64,000 nucleotides of DNA, taken from Paludibacteraceae bacterium. GTDB taxonomy: Bacteria > Bacteroidota > Bacteroidia > Bacteroidales > Paludibacteraceae. Made by a program: the position numbers and the translations under genes. This document shows, in pieces, positions 42,543 through 50,579 of the stretch. The notes under the pieces were generated by a model that saw only the letters and a list, made by a program, of their open reading frames with translations, ran no database searches and was not told the origin of the DNA. How positions within the stretch are numbered: the stretch's first letter is position 1; each line of letters opens with the position of its first letter. The DNA lies in the NCBI GenBank assembly GCA_017625155.1, contig JAGALP010000004.1:62001-126000 (forward strand), given 5' to 3'.

Positions 42543-43841
42543 TTATTCTTGTGCAACTGTAGTATCTATAATTGGTGTTAGAAGATTGCGCATGTTTGTA
42601 GTTGGAGTTAGGGAATCCAGCGTATCCTTTGGAGGCGTTGGCTGAATGGGTTGTGCAACAACTGGATCCTTGGAAGGAGATTTAGCCTTTGGTTTGGTTA
42701 TAGGAGTTGATTTCTTGGGCATAGAATCAGTAGTCTCCTCCATGATAGTATCTTCCATGCTCAAGGTATCAATAGGTGTGACAACTTGTGAAGAGTCGTT
42801 GACTATACTTTTAGGAGAAGAATTGGTGAAAGGGATAATGTAATGTACAAGGGCTCCTCCAAACAAAAAGCCGATTATAAGTGCGAGTACACTTATAAGA
42901 ATCAGAGCTTTGTGCTTCTTGTGTGATTTCTTGCTATCAGGTGCAGGTGTGGATTGCTGTTCTATTGCCTCCTGCTTGAGCGCATAGCCCTTAGCCTGTG
43001 GAGATGGGTCAATACCGCCATTGAGAATTTTGACAATTTCAATTGTAGCATTATCTGTCCAACCAATTGTTTGTCCTTCTTGCCAAAGAGATTTTAGTGA
43101 ATCACTCACAGAATCGGTATTATTGGATAGGATTTCTTCGATTTCATCATCTCGCAGTAAGCCACAAAGACCATCACTGCACAGAAGGAATGTATCTCCA
43201 TTGTGCAACGGATATTGCATCACTTCAGGAAGGGGAGCTTCTCCAGAATCTCCGAGTGAACGCGTAATGATATTGCTGTGCGGATGATCAAAAGCAAGTG
43301 CCTCGGGTAGTTTATTGGCATCTACTAACTCTTGAACATAAGAATGGTCGTGGGTTAAGCGTACTAAACTATTTTGAGGATTGTAGCAGTATGCACGACT
43401 ATCTCCACACCAGCCCACGAAAACATTATCTTGGAATATCCAAAGTAGTACGATGGTACTACCCATTCCAGCAGTATCAGGGTTGGATTTAGCATGCTCT
43501 TTGATCTTAGCATCTGCATCGATAATGGATTGACTGATGAATTGCTGAATTGCTTTGTGATTGTCCAGCAATTGGGTATCCAGTGTAGTGAAAGACTGTT
43601 TGATAGAATCGATTACCAATTGAGAGGCTATTTCACCAGCACTCATACCGCCCATACCATCTGCGACAACGAATAAGGCACCTTTTTCAGACAACTCAAT
43701 TTCGGTTTTGCTATCCACAAAAGTGGTTTGTCCTGTTTGTGAGAATGCGGATAAATCGGGACATATCCAAAAATTGTCTTGGTTAACCGATCGTCCTGCC
43801 TTATCGCATATGGCAGCAATACTATATGTTGTGCGTTTCAT
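42543..43841 (-). CDS. PP2C-family protein phosphatase with C-terminal membrane helix
   Basis: 432 residues. Complete PP2C motifs: NQDNF near the N-terminus, VVADGMGGMSAGE, GSTIVLLWI, GWCGDSRAY, LTHDHSYV, LLCSDGLCG and WTDNATIEIV. A membrane helix near residues 320-340 (ALILISVLALIIGFLFGGALV) is followed by a Pro/Thr/Ser-rich periplasmic tail of ~90 residues. It is metal-dependent and should reverse the neighbouring kinases' phosphorylation. The pairing of kinase and PP2C, both membrane-anchored, is typical of bacterial phosphorylation circuits. Confidence 0.93.
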   Translation of the reverse strand: MKRTTYSIAAICDKAGRSVNQDNFWICPDLSAFSQTGQTTFVDSKTEIELSEKGALFVVADGMGGMSAGEIASQLVIDSIKQSFTTLDTQLLDNHKAIQQFISQSIIDADAKIKEHAKSNPDTAGMGSTIVLLWIFQDNVFVGWCGDSRAYCYNPQNSLVRLTHDHSYVQELVDANKLPEALAFDHPHSNIITRSLGDSGEAPLPEVMQYPLHNGDTFLLCSDGLCGLLRDDEIEEILSNNTDSVSDSLKSLWQEGQTIGWTDNATIEIVKILNGGIDPSPQAKGYALKQEAIEQQSTPAPDSKKSHKKHKALILISVLALIIGFLFGGALVHYIIPFTNSSPKSIVNDSSQVVTPIDTLSMEDTIMEETTDSMPKKSTPITKPKAKSPSKDPVVAQPIQPTPPKDTLDSLTPTTNMRNLLTPIIDTTVAQE

Positions 43842-43844
43842 ACG

Positions 43845-44699
43845 TTATTTTGTTTTACGGTTTTTCTTTTTTTCTTTTGCATCAAGCGTTGGTTCTTGAA
43901 TGGGAGTAAGTGTCAGCTTTTGAGGTTCCTCCACTTTTTGCTCTGCTAACTTGATCTTATGTACAAACCATTGATTGTTTTGAACAAAGAGAATACCACC
44001 CATCTGGAATTCGAGCAAACCAACCTGTGGGACATGAGGAATGACATAGAAGGCTCCAATGATCTTTTTAGTGAAAGTTGGTTTGGGGATTTCGTATAAA
44101 TAGGTTTGTGGTTCGATAGTGAGTGAGTGTTTGTATGTGATGATTTCAACAGGTGATTTGTCATTCATCAATGTGTCTGGAGTGACTACCCAAACTAACC
44201 AACCCTCTTTGTTGCCAGATGTAGTATCCAGATTGAATCCTGAAGCAGGCAATTGCAGGCTATCAAGCATATAGAGGCAACTATCCTTGATTGCTGTGAT
44301 GGATGATATGTCATAGGATTGCTTTGTCCAGATGGTATCGGTGAGTTTACGCTGATGTGTTTGCGAGATGGTTGGTATAAGAACTGTATCTTGGAACTGC
44401 AAGTAGCGACTATCTGCTTGCCATGGATGCACAAAGTAATCCGATACAAAATATCTATTTCCCACATGAATCGCAGTAGAATATACGGAACTGAACATCT
44501 CCTGATTGTTCCAGCCATATTTGATATTTGTAGTAGAATCTAACAAATAATAATCTTGTCGGAGTAGGAGTATTCCGTCAGTAACTGCTTGTTCTACAAA
44601 TTTCTGCCCAGCTGATGAGAATAAATTCAAATTGTTGAGATTTAATTGGGCGAATAGCATGGATGGTAACCATGCAAAAAATAATGCTATCTTTTTCAT
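43845..44699 (-). CDS. Secreted protein of unknown function in the kinase operon
   Basis: 284 residues with signal peptide MKKIALFFAWLPSMLFAQ and a beta-rich mature part (YYLLDSTTNIKYGWNN, GNRYFVSDYFVHPWQADSRY, KEGWLVWVVTPD), closing with a lysine-rich tail KEKKKNRKTK. No family recognised. The tail could interact with acidic polymers or the membrane. Its position between the FHA-protease and PP2C genes, with spacers of 1 and 3 bases, makes it a component of the system. Confidence 0.75.
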   Translation of the reverse strand: MKKIALFFAWLPSMLFAQLNLNNLNLFSSAGQKFVEQAVTDGILLLRQDYYLLDSTTNIKYGWNNQEMFSSVYSTAIHVGNRYFVSDYFVHPWQADSRYLQFQDTVLIPTISQTHQRKLTDTIWTKQSYDISSITAIKDSCLYMLDSLQLPASGFNLDTTSGNKEGWLVWVVTPDTLMNDKSPVEIITYKHSLTIEPQTYLYEIPKPTFTKKIIGAFYVIPHVPQVGLLEFQMGGILFVQNNQWFVHKIKLAEQKVEEPQKLTLTPIQEPTLDAKEKKKNRKTK

Positions 44700-44700
44700 A

Positions 44701-46224
44701 TTATTTTGCTGCTTTAATTGGTACTACACGACCTTTTTCTGCTGTTGAGCCGCTTAAGATACCTACTACGATATATTTGTTATCTTTTTTTACAAACACA
44801 GGACCTCCTGAATTTCCAGGCTCTGTATTGTCATTAGCTGTCATAATCGTATTATTTACATCTAAACCTTCTCTTGCAACTTCTGCATGCGAGGAAATAG
44901 GTGATGGAGCCCTCATATCTTCTCCTCCTCGTCCATGTGGAAAACCTAAGATTTGGAGTTTTGTAGTAATGGGTAAGTTTACGGATAATTCGTTGTCAAA
45001 TGGCAAGCCTTTCGTTTTGTTGGTTTGTATGACTGCCCAATCGCCATCACCCGAGGGAGCCCATTTTGTAACAAGAGAGAATCCATCTTCATTTACCATA
45101 GGCATAATCTCATCTGCACTCCTATCCATTCTGCACTGTTTGTTGGTAAAGACGATTTTATCTCCAGAATGAGATGTTGCAACAAAATTAACTTCCACTT
45201 CTTTGGCTTCGGTGTTGATTATTTGATTAATTTCTACCATTTTGAAAGATGGATAGCACCATGGTTCAATCACATGTCTTGCGGTAATAAACCGACCATC
45301 TTCAAGCAAAAATCCAGTAGCACTCCCCCCCCATTTATAAATACGTTTTGTTCCATCAAATTTTGTAATTCGTAATTCACTTCCAACCTGAATGAAATAT
45401 GTATATGGGAAACATTGCTCTTTGATGGAGCCATCAGCAATCTCTGATTTTGGAGTAGCAGTCATAGCACTATCCGCTAAACGGCGAGCATCGGCGGCTG
45501 CTGTAAGTGCCTGTTCTGCTTGCTTTTCAAGGATTTCTATACTTTCTTCGTATCCTTTCATCTTGCGTTGATTATCGTTCAGTTCCTGTATTAAGGAATC
45601 GATCATTTGTTGATTGCCGTTGTTTATTTCGATTAAGGCAATCAGTTGTTTATTTGCTGATTCAACGTCTTGATTTAGTATATAATTCCACGAACTCAAG
45701 CCACCAACAACAAGAATAAATAGTATAGACATAGCAACTAATGCCTGTTTGTAAGGTCTTAATGCTTGTTGGCTGAAAAGATTTAGTCGAGCGGTTAATC
45801 CAATGCTTTTAACAAGTCCTTTGTCACCTTGAGCTGCAATGAATCCGAGTTTAGGACCATTGGTGGATAATTGTATCTCATCGCCATTTTGCAAATACCA
45901 CTCTTTCTCCACACGATGTCCGTTGAGGTAAGTAGCGTTGGTTTGTGAAAGTTGTACCAACTTCCAATTATCGCCATCTTTGACAATCGCTGCATGGCGT
46001 CGGCTGACCGTAGTAAATGATTCGTCAAAGCGCACTTGACAGGTAGAGGCACGTCCTAATTCTATTTGATCCACAATGATTTGCTGACATTCGCCTGCCT
46101 TATGGTATAAACTTGAAACTTTGTGTTCGAGCGTATAGAAGCGACGACCACCCGTAGCAAATAGTGATTTCATACCAGCTCCAACTGAGCCAGAGATAGT
46201 TCTTTTGTAGGTTTCTGTTGCCAT
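44701..46224 (-). CDS. FHA domain - membrane helix - trypsin-like serine protease
   Basis: 507 residues. A cytosolic FHA domain (residues ~45-130: IELGRASTCQVRF...VSRRHAAIV...LNGHRVEKEWYLQNGDEIQL) binds phosphothreonine in this family. A membrane helix (~160-180) and a coiled coil (~185-250) lead to a periplasmic chymotrypsin-fold protease with the triad visible: His in FITARHVI, Asp in GDGDWAVIQ, Ser in NTEPGNSGGPVF. This arrangement could convert phosphorylation inside into proteolysis outside. The gene has a homopolymer of eight C residues near 45326-45333 (minus-strand G8), a possible slippage site within the coding sequence. Confidence 0.92.
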   Translation of the reverse strand: MATETYKRTISGSVGAGMKSLFATGGRRFYTLEHKVSSLYHKAGECQQIIVDQIELGRASTCQVRFDESFTTVSRRHAAIVKDGDNWKLVQLSQTNATYLNGHRVEKEWYLQNGDEIQLSTNGPKLGFIAAQGDKGLVKSIGLTARLNLFSQQALRPYKQALVAMSILFILVVGGLSSWNYILNQDVESANKQLIALIEINNGNQQMIDSLIQELNDNQRKMKGYEESIEILEKQAEQALTAAADARRLADSAMTATPKSEIADGSIKEQCFPYTYFIQVGSELRITKFDGTKRIYKWGGSATGFLLEDGRFITARHVIEPWCYPSFKMVEINQIINTEAKEVEVNFVATSHSGDKIVFTNKQCRMDRSADEIMPMVNEDGFSLVTKWAPSGDGDWAVIQTNKTKGLPFDNELSVNLPITTKLQILGFPHGRGGEDMRAPSPISSHAEVAREGLDVNNTIMTANDNTEPGNSGGPVFVKKDNKYIVVGILSGSTAEKGRVVPIKAAK

Positions 46225-46245
46225 AGATTATAAGTATTAGAATGA

Positions 46246-47526
46246 TTAATATATTTCTACACGGAGTTTTACATCTCCAATTGATATGATGTCTTCATTA
46301 TGCAATTGTATTCCATAGATAGGAACTTCTGTGGAATTGATAAAAGTGCCATTGGTAGAATTTGTCCAGCCATTTGTAGCATTCTTGTCCCATTGTCCAT
46401 CTCGGATATACCATGTTTGTTTGCTTTTGTTGCATTCAATCGTACAGTGTTTACGAGATACATAGCAAGTATCATTCTCGATGATTGCAATATCATTGTG
46501 TACAGATTGGTCTTTGCGCCCTATCGTGATTAGTGCCTTATGTTCGAAGAGTAAATTGTCTAACACATATACATTACCGAATTGCTCTCCCTGCATGACC
46601 CGTAATCGCATTTTTCCTATGGTTTGACGCTGCGATGATGGATGGTTGTAATTGTTATGTGAGGGGAATAATGCCAATACCTCTTCGACAGTTTGCAGGC
46701 GATTTTGGAAATTGGGCACGAGGCAGCCTTCTATAATCTGTAGCCAATCTATATTGCTTCGTACATTTTGCAAAGCTCTTCTATCCCAAATGCCATTTCG
46801 ACTATTATCTACATACTGCATGAGTGTTTCGATTGTTAGTTCGCCGAATGGCAGATGCCCTACCAATAACTCGTACATCATGACTCCGAAGGAGAATATA
46901 TCGGTGGTGGGTAGAACAGTAGCTTTGCCACCGCGAGGTGGACGTACCTGCTCTGGGGGCATATAACCATAGGTACCAAAAATTTGTTTTGGTTTACCGA
47001 GCCACCCTCTCTCGGTCATCCGTTTGTTTTGATCTCCCGAAATACCAAAATCGGTTAAAATAGCAGTGCCATCGGCTCGGAAAAGTACGTTGTCTGGCTT
47101 TAGGTCACGATGTATTTTTCCATTCCTGTGCAAGTCACGCAATCCATACAAAATATGCATTGCTATTTGGACTAATTGGTCGGGATTTAGGTGTTTTTTA
47201 TCTCGTAAATCACCATTGGGGCAAAACTCCATAACGATGTATGGATTTCCCTCCACTATGCCATGTTGGTGGGAATGAACCAAATAGTTGCTTTGTATGC
47301 GTCCCGTTTCATATTCCATATTGAAGCGATTGATGAGAATGGTTCGTTCTTCAGGCGAAACTTCCCACAACTTCAACAGTTTGAGCGCATATACGCTCCC
47401 CTGAGCATCTTGTACCTTATAAACACTACCAAACGTGCCCTCGCCTAATGGTTTGATGACTTGATATTGGTTGTTTATACGGTCTCCTTGATGAAAAATA
47501 CATCTATTAGGAACGCTATCAAACAT
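46246..47526 (-). CDS. Soluble Ser/Thr protein kinase with C-terminal FHA domain
   Basis: 426 residues. Hanks-type kinase (~18-285): GEGTFGSVY, YALKLLKL, HRDLKPDN, TDFGISGD and MPPEQ. From ~315 an FHA domain: ITIGRKDQSVHNDIAI, VSRKHCTIE, NGTFINSTEVP and LHNEDIISIG. No membrane segment, so it is cytosolic. Kinase-FHA fusions typically bind phosphorylated partners or themselves. Three bases after the zinc-ribbon gene; feeds the FHA-protease gene next. Confidence 0.93.
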   Translation of the reverse strand: MFDSVPNRCIFHQGDRINNQYQVIKPLGEGTFGSVYKVQDAQGSVYALKLLKLWEVSPEERTILINRFNMEYETGRIQSNYLVHSHQHGIVEGNPYIVMEFCPNGDLRDKKHLNPDQLVQIAMHILYGLRDLHRNGKIHRDLKPDNVLFRADGTAILTDFGISGDQNKRMTERGWLGKPKQIFGTYGYMPPEQVRPPRGGKATVLPTTDIFSFGVMMYELLVGHLPFGELTIETLMQYVDNSRNGIWDRRALQNVRSNIDWLQIIEGCLVPNFQNRLQTVEEVLALFPSHNNYNHPSSQRQTIGKMRLRVMQGEQFGNVYVLDNLLFEHKALITIGRKDQSVHNDIAIIENDTCYVSRKHCTIECNKSKQTWYIRDGQWDKNATNGWTNSTNGTFINSTEVPIYGIQLHNEDIISIGDVKLRVEIY

Positions 47527-47529
47527 GCT

Positions 47530-48234
47530 TTATTTTTTGAATACAAATCGTCGATTGCCTAATAAAATCACATCACCATCTTCGAGTGGCGTTTTTTTGG
47601 AAATATGTATGTACGTGGTTTGTTGTACACTCTTATCCTCAATATACCATACCCCCTTCTCGTTGGTCAAAATAGCTTGTTCGTGTGATGTAATCGAATG
47701 ATTATCTGGATCCGTATTCTCACGATTGAGTACAATGCTATCTCCTGTATATTTGATTGATTGTGGTTGTACATCCTCATTTTCCCATTGGATAGGTGTC
47801 AAAGAACATGATGCTTGCGATTGAGGTCTTGCCCAAGGATTGATGGTTCCCTCCTTGAATGGCTTACCACAATGCGAACAGAACTTCGCGTTGGCAGGTA
47901 CTGGCTCATGGCATGCAGGACATCTAAGCACTTGTTTGTCATTGAAATCTCCACTTATGTTGGACGATGATGGCGTATTGGGAGTTTTAGCCTTTCCACA
48001 ATTAGGACAAGCTCCCATCTCGCTATTGTAATGATATCCGCAAACGGGGCATTGGAGCAATTGAGGCTCGTTGTTTGCAGAAGCCGCACCTTGTCGTATC
48101 GTCTTCTTTAGATTTTCTTGATCTACCGATGGAGCAGATATGATATCTGCCATTGAATTACTGAGTGGTGCTTTGCATTTCTCGCATTGAATGGCACCAA
48201 GGTTGTTCTCCCAACCACAATTTCGACATCTCAT
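47530..48234 (-). CDS. Zinc-ribbon protein with FHA domain
   Basis: 234 residues. Three zinc ribbons: CRNCGWENNLGAIQCEKC (residues 3-20), CPVCGYHYNSEMGACPNCG (~62-80) and CPACHEPVPANAKFCSHCG (~104-122). A C-terminal FHA-like domain follows (~160-234: SIVLNRENTDPDNHSITSHEQAIL, TYIHISKKTPLEDGDVILLGNRRFVF). Probable adaptor between phosphorylated partners. First gene of the operon, 38 bases after the T-run that closes leader copy 2. Confidence 0.88.
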   Translation of the reverse strand: MRCRNCGWENNLGAIQCEKCKAPLSNSMADIISAPSVDQENLKKTIRQGAASANNEPQLLQCPVCGYHYNSEMGACPNCGKAKTPNTPSSSNISGDFNDKQVLRCPACHEPVPANAKFCSHCGKPFKEGTINPWARPQSQASCSLTPIQWENEDVQPQSIKYTGDSIVLNRENTDPDNHSITSHEQAILTNEKGVWYIEDKSVQQTTYIHISKKTPLEDGDVILLGNRRFVFKK

Positions 48235-48272
48235 GCTAACTGAATTATTAAATTATTACACATTTATCCACA

Positions 48273-48308
48273 CAAAAAAAGCGTGAAACTTGCTCTTGCC
48301 AGTTCCAC
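48273..48308 (-). terminator. Intrinsic terminator closing leader copy 2
   Basis: Minus strand GTGGAAC (48308-48302) pairs with GTTTCAC (48289-48283), then GC and seven T residues. It has the same stem and position as in copy 1. Confidence 0.8.
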
Positions 48309-48378
48309 CCTTAGAGGCCTTCGCATTGCCTAATCTTATAGAACCGACAACGCGAAGCCCACGCCGAATATATACTAG

Positions 48379-48409
48379 TTGACAATTGACAGTTAACAGT
48401 TGACAATTG
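48379..48409 (-). repeat. TTGACAATTG repeat inserted in leader copy 2
   Basis: Three to four TTGACAAT/TTGACAGT/TTAACAGT units lie in the variable part of the leader and have no counterpart in copy 1. Confidence 0.8.
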
Positions 48410-48716
48410 CCCCAATGACCACACCTATTGTATATAATATTTGTATATAATATGTCGCGTATGCGTGCCTATACACGCAATAGCAACATACAAAGATGTT
48501 GGTCTGGATAGTCTATATCCCGTAGGACATCTATCGTTGCTAAGTCCTGATAAGATTTATAGAAAGTTGCGAAGTTTCTAAGAGTCAGAACAGAGCGCTA
48601 ATAAACGCCTTTATGTATGTCTTGAAAGCCATGACTGGGGAGTTTGGTCAAACAAGTTGGCTTTCCGAGAGGAGACATATCCCACCCTCTAAACCCCAGC
48701 GTTGAGCTTTCGGGTG

Positions 48717-48747
48717 CAAAGGTACAACATTTTTTGCATAAATGCAA
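48717..48747 (-). promoter_or_regulatory. Promoter of leader copy 2 and the phosphosignalling operon
   Basis: Minus strand TTG (48747-48745), 20 bases, TACCTTTG (48724-48717). A perfect 11-bp hairpin GAAAATGGCGA/TCGCCATTTTC (48748-48774) directly abuts the -33 box and may insulate or regulate it. Confidence 0.82.
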
Positions 48748-48774
48748 GAAAATGGCGATTTTTTCGCCATTTTC

Positions 48775-49059
48775 AGTTTAGAGAACGCGGCGAAGCCGCT
48801 ATAGTTTAGAGGTTAGAGGCGGAGAATACTCGACTACAAGTCGGGGCAATGGAGGAATGTTCAGCGAGGGGAAGAGCAGGGGCTTAAGAGGATTGCGGGA
48901 TTTTGCCTGATAGGCTGGGGGAGAGGGGATAACGTGCCAATGGGGCAAGAGGCATGTGAAAAGAAAAGCGTACTTTTGCAGCGCATTCGCAGAGCGAGTT
49001 TGAAAGGGTTGAACTGCTGGTGCGATGCTGATTATTAAACACTTAAGAATAAATGCTTT
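48775..49059. other. Non-coding spacer ahead of the HTH gene
   Basis: 48777-48812 is another copy of the TTTAGAG-flanked palindrome (hairpin GCGGC-gaa-GCCGC). The remainder is GC-richer and holds no convincing gene. A -7-like TACTTTTG at 48971-48978 could serve the HTH gene, but no -33 TTG is at the expected distance. Confidence 0.55.
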
Positions 49060-49380
49060 ATGACGAAAAATTTGGAAAATGTAGTACGCAAGAATGTGCT
49101 GCAATTGATTAACAAACATGACATCAACAAACAACAAATGGCATTGGAAATGGGAATGGATCCAGGACATCTGAGTCGCGTGATTAGCGGGAAAAGAGGT
49201 ATCACCATGGAACATGTGGAGAAGTGGGCAGCGTACTTTGAGATTTCAGCCGCAGAGCTGATGAGTGAACCGCATGTGAAAGTGAAGTGTGGCGATGATA
49301 TGGTGATACGCATTGACCTGCATGTACCGCATTATGATGCGTATATACGGCTGAAAAGAATGATACAAGAGTTGTACTAA
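49060..49380 (+). CDS. XRE-family helix-turn-helix regulator
   Basis: 106 residues. The HTH spans residues ~10-68 (LQLINKHDINKQQMALEMGMDPGHLSRVISGKRGITMEHVEKWAAYF), a typical Cro/CI-type domain. The ~35-residue C-terminal part (VKVKCGDDMVIRIDLHVPHYDAYIRLKRMIQELY) has no recognised fold and may mediate dimerisation. It likely controls the adjacent ATPase and small genes, as in phage or plasmid-like loci. Confidence 0.85.
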   Translation: MTKNLENVVRKNVLQLINKHDINKQQMALEMGMDPGHLSRVISGKRGITMEHVEKWAAYFEISAAELMSEPHVKVKCGDDMVIRIDLHVPHYDAYIRLKRMIQELY

Positions 49381-49406
49381 TTATGAATTAAGAATTTTGA
49401 ATTATG
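49381..49406 (+). repeat. AATTATGAATTAAG repeat that supplies the next start codon
   Basis: The spacer between the HTH stop and the ATPase ATG consists of AATTATGAATTAAGAATT-type units; the final AATTATG contributes the start codon at 49404. Confidence 0.7.
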
Positions 49407-50453
49407 AAGTCGGAATATGAAGAGATCTTAGCCCGTCGTATCACTCCAGATACGACGGTGCCTCAACACGATTTTCTCTTCCGTTGGGGCGACCGTCCGT
49501 GCTTCGCCCGCGGTGAGCTCGTAGCCCTCACAGGTAAAGCCAAGTCGGGTAAGACATTCGTCTGCTCGATACTGATGGCACTTGGCGTACGTCCGCAACT
49601 CATGGGGCTCTCACGTCTGCGCGGTGAGATGCTGCGCGTAGTATGGATTGACACCGAGCAGAGCGAAGACTCGACGCACGAGATTCTGTGTCATCGTATC
49701 GGTTCGCTGATTGGGCAGGCGATACCCGAAGAGCAATACTATGTGTATAACCTGCGTCGGGACAACTGGCAAGACCGCCTACATTGGGCGGAGATGTGCA
49801 TTGTGCAACACAAGCCAGACCTCGTTATCTTTGACGGTATCCGCGACGTGGTAGGCGATATCAACAACTACACCGAAGCCCAGACGGTGCTGGATAAGTT
49901 GCTATCGCTCGCTTCGTGGTCAAGGGCATGTATCGTGTGCGTGCTGCACCAGAACAAAGCGTTGGAAGACAAGACGTTACGCGGCGCATTGGGCACAGAG
50001 TTGCAAAACAAGAGCTATGAGACCTACGAGTGTCAGAAAGACCTGGACACGCGGTTGTTCACGCTGAAGCAGACCGCTACGCGGAAGTATGATATTGGTG
50101 CGAAGTTGGAGTTTACGGTGAATGCCGATGGTTTGCCCATCTTAGAACAAAGAGCAAGGAACCAAGACCCAAGACAAAATGCGTATAGCTTGTACGCCAG
50201 CCAAATCCATGCGCAGGAGATTATACCGAAGGTATTTGGTAGTTTGACCAGCATGCGAGCATATGATTTTAAGCAAAAAGCTATGCGCTGTTTTCCAGAA
50301 GTGAATTGCGAGACCGCCTACAGGGAGTTGCTGCGACAGGCCTATCAGATGGAACTGATAGACAAACGCAAGATCAACGACAATGAAACGTATTACGACC
50401 TGCGTAGCACGAGCGAGAAGGGGCAAGGAGAGGAGATGCCGAGCCTGTTTTGA
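49404..50453 (+). CDS. RecA/RepA-like AAA_25 ATPase
   Basis: 349 residues. RecA-like core: Walker A TGKAKSGKT (~residues 43-51), a WIDTEQS segment, Walker B LVIFDGIRD with CIVCVLHQNK further on. This is the RepA/AAA_25 type found in Bacteroidota mobilisable elements and prophages. The C-terminal third is a probable winged-helix region (AYRELLRQAYQMELIDKRKINDNETYYDL). Between the two lies LEQRARNQDPRQNA, encoded by an AGAGCAAGGAACC-type repeat that resembles DNA in the mutS linker. A helicase-loading or replication role is likely but unproven. Confidence 0.82.
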   Translation: MKSEYEEILARRITPDTTVPQHDFLFRWGDRPCFARGELVALTGKAKSGKTFVCSILMALGVRPQLMGLSRLRGEMLRVVWIDTEQSEDSTHEILCHRIGSLIGQAIPEEQYYVYNLRRDNWQDRLHWAEMCIVQHKPDLVIFDGIRDVVGDINNYTEAQTVLDKLLSLASWSRACIVCVLHQNKALEDKTLRGALGTELQNKSYETYECQKDLDTRLFTLKQTATRKYDIGAKLEFTVNADGLPILEQRARNQDPRQNAYSLYASQIHAQEIIPKVFGSLTSMRAYDFKQKAMRCFPEVNCETAYRELLRQAYQMELIDKRKINDNETYYDLRSTSEKGQGEEMPSLF

Positions 50454-50470
50454 GCAGGAGCCATGAGTCC

Positions 50471-50520
50471 CCCTTAGTATCATTCCCCCTATACAGGGGA
50501 ATGTATACATACTAAGAGGG
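50471..50520. terminator. Large two-part hairpin after the ATPase gene
   Basis: CATTCCCC/GGGGAATG (50481-50488 with 50496-50503) forms the inner stem, and CCCTTAGTAT pairs with ATACTAAG-a-GGG (50471-50480 with 50509-50520) as an outer stem with a small bulge. It lies 18 bases after the stop. No T-run follows, so it may be a repeat-type palindrome that also slows transcription. Confidence 0.6.
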
Positions 50521-50551
50521 TAGTCAAACGGCTCCGCTCAAGGGGGGAGGG

Positions 50552-50579
50552 AATTATGAATTTTGAATTAAGAATTATG
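50552..50579 (+). repeat. AATTATGAATTTTG repeat that supplies the next start codon
   Basis: Same family as 49381-49406; the last AATTATG carries the ATG of the following small gene (50577). A second in-frame ATG at 50556 also lies in the repeat. Confidence 0.7.

Larger units (their letters stand above)
48272..48711 (-). ncRNA. Structured leader or small RNA, copy 2
   Basis: A ~440-nt minus-strand transcript from its own promoter to an intrinsic terminator. Its first stem is TATGTCT/AGACATA (48673-48679 with 48616-48622) with inner GAAAGCC/GGCTTTC (48659-48665 with 48624-48630), in the position of TGTCTG/CAGACA in copy 1. Then come the same GGCGTTTATTAGCGCT block, a hairpin TAGAAA/TTTCTA (copy 1: GAAAT/ATTTC), the same ATGTCC(TACG)GGATAT hairpin with GATAG/CTATC, a diverged middle, the ATTCGGCGTGGGCTTCGCG block, the AGGC/GCCT hairpin and terminator. 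The middle contains an inserted TTGACAATTG repeat (48379-48409), which accounts for part of the extra length. Confidence 0.7.

Noticed and set aside
36161-48234. Type VI secretion or TerY-P system.
   Set aside because: Kinase, PP2C and FHA genes are present, but there is no vWA/TerY protein, sheath, VgrG or other T6SS component.
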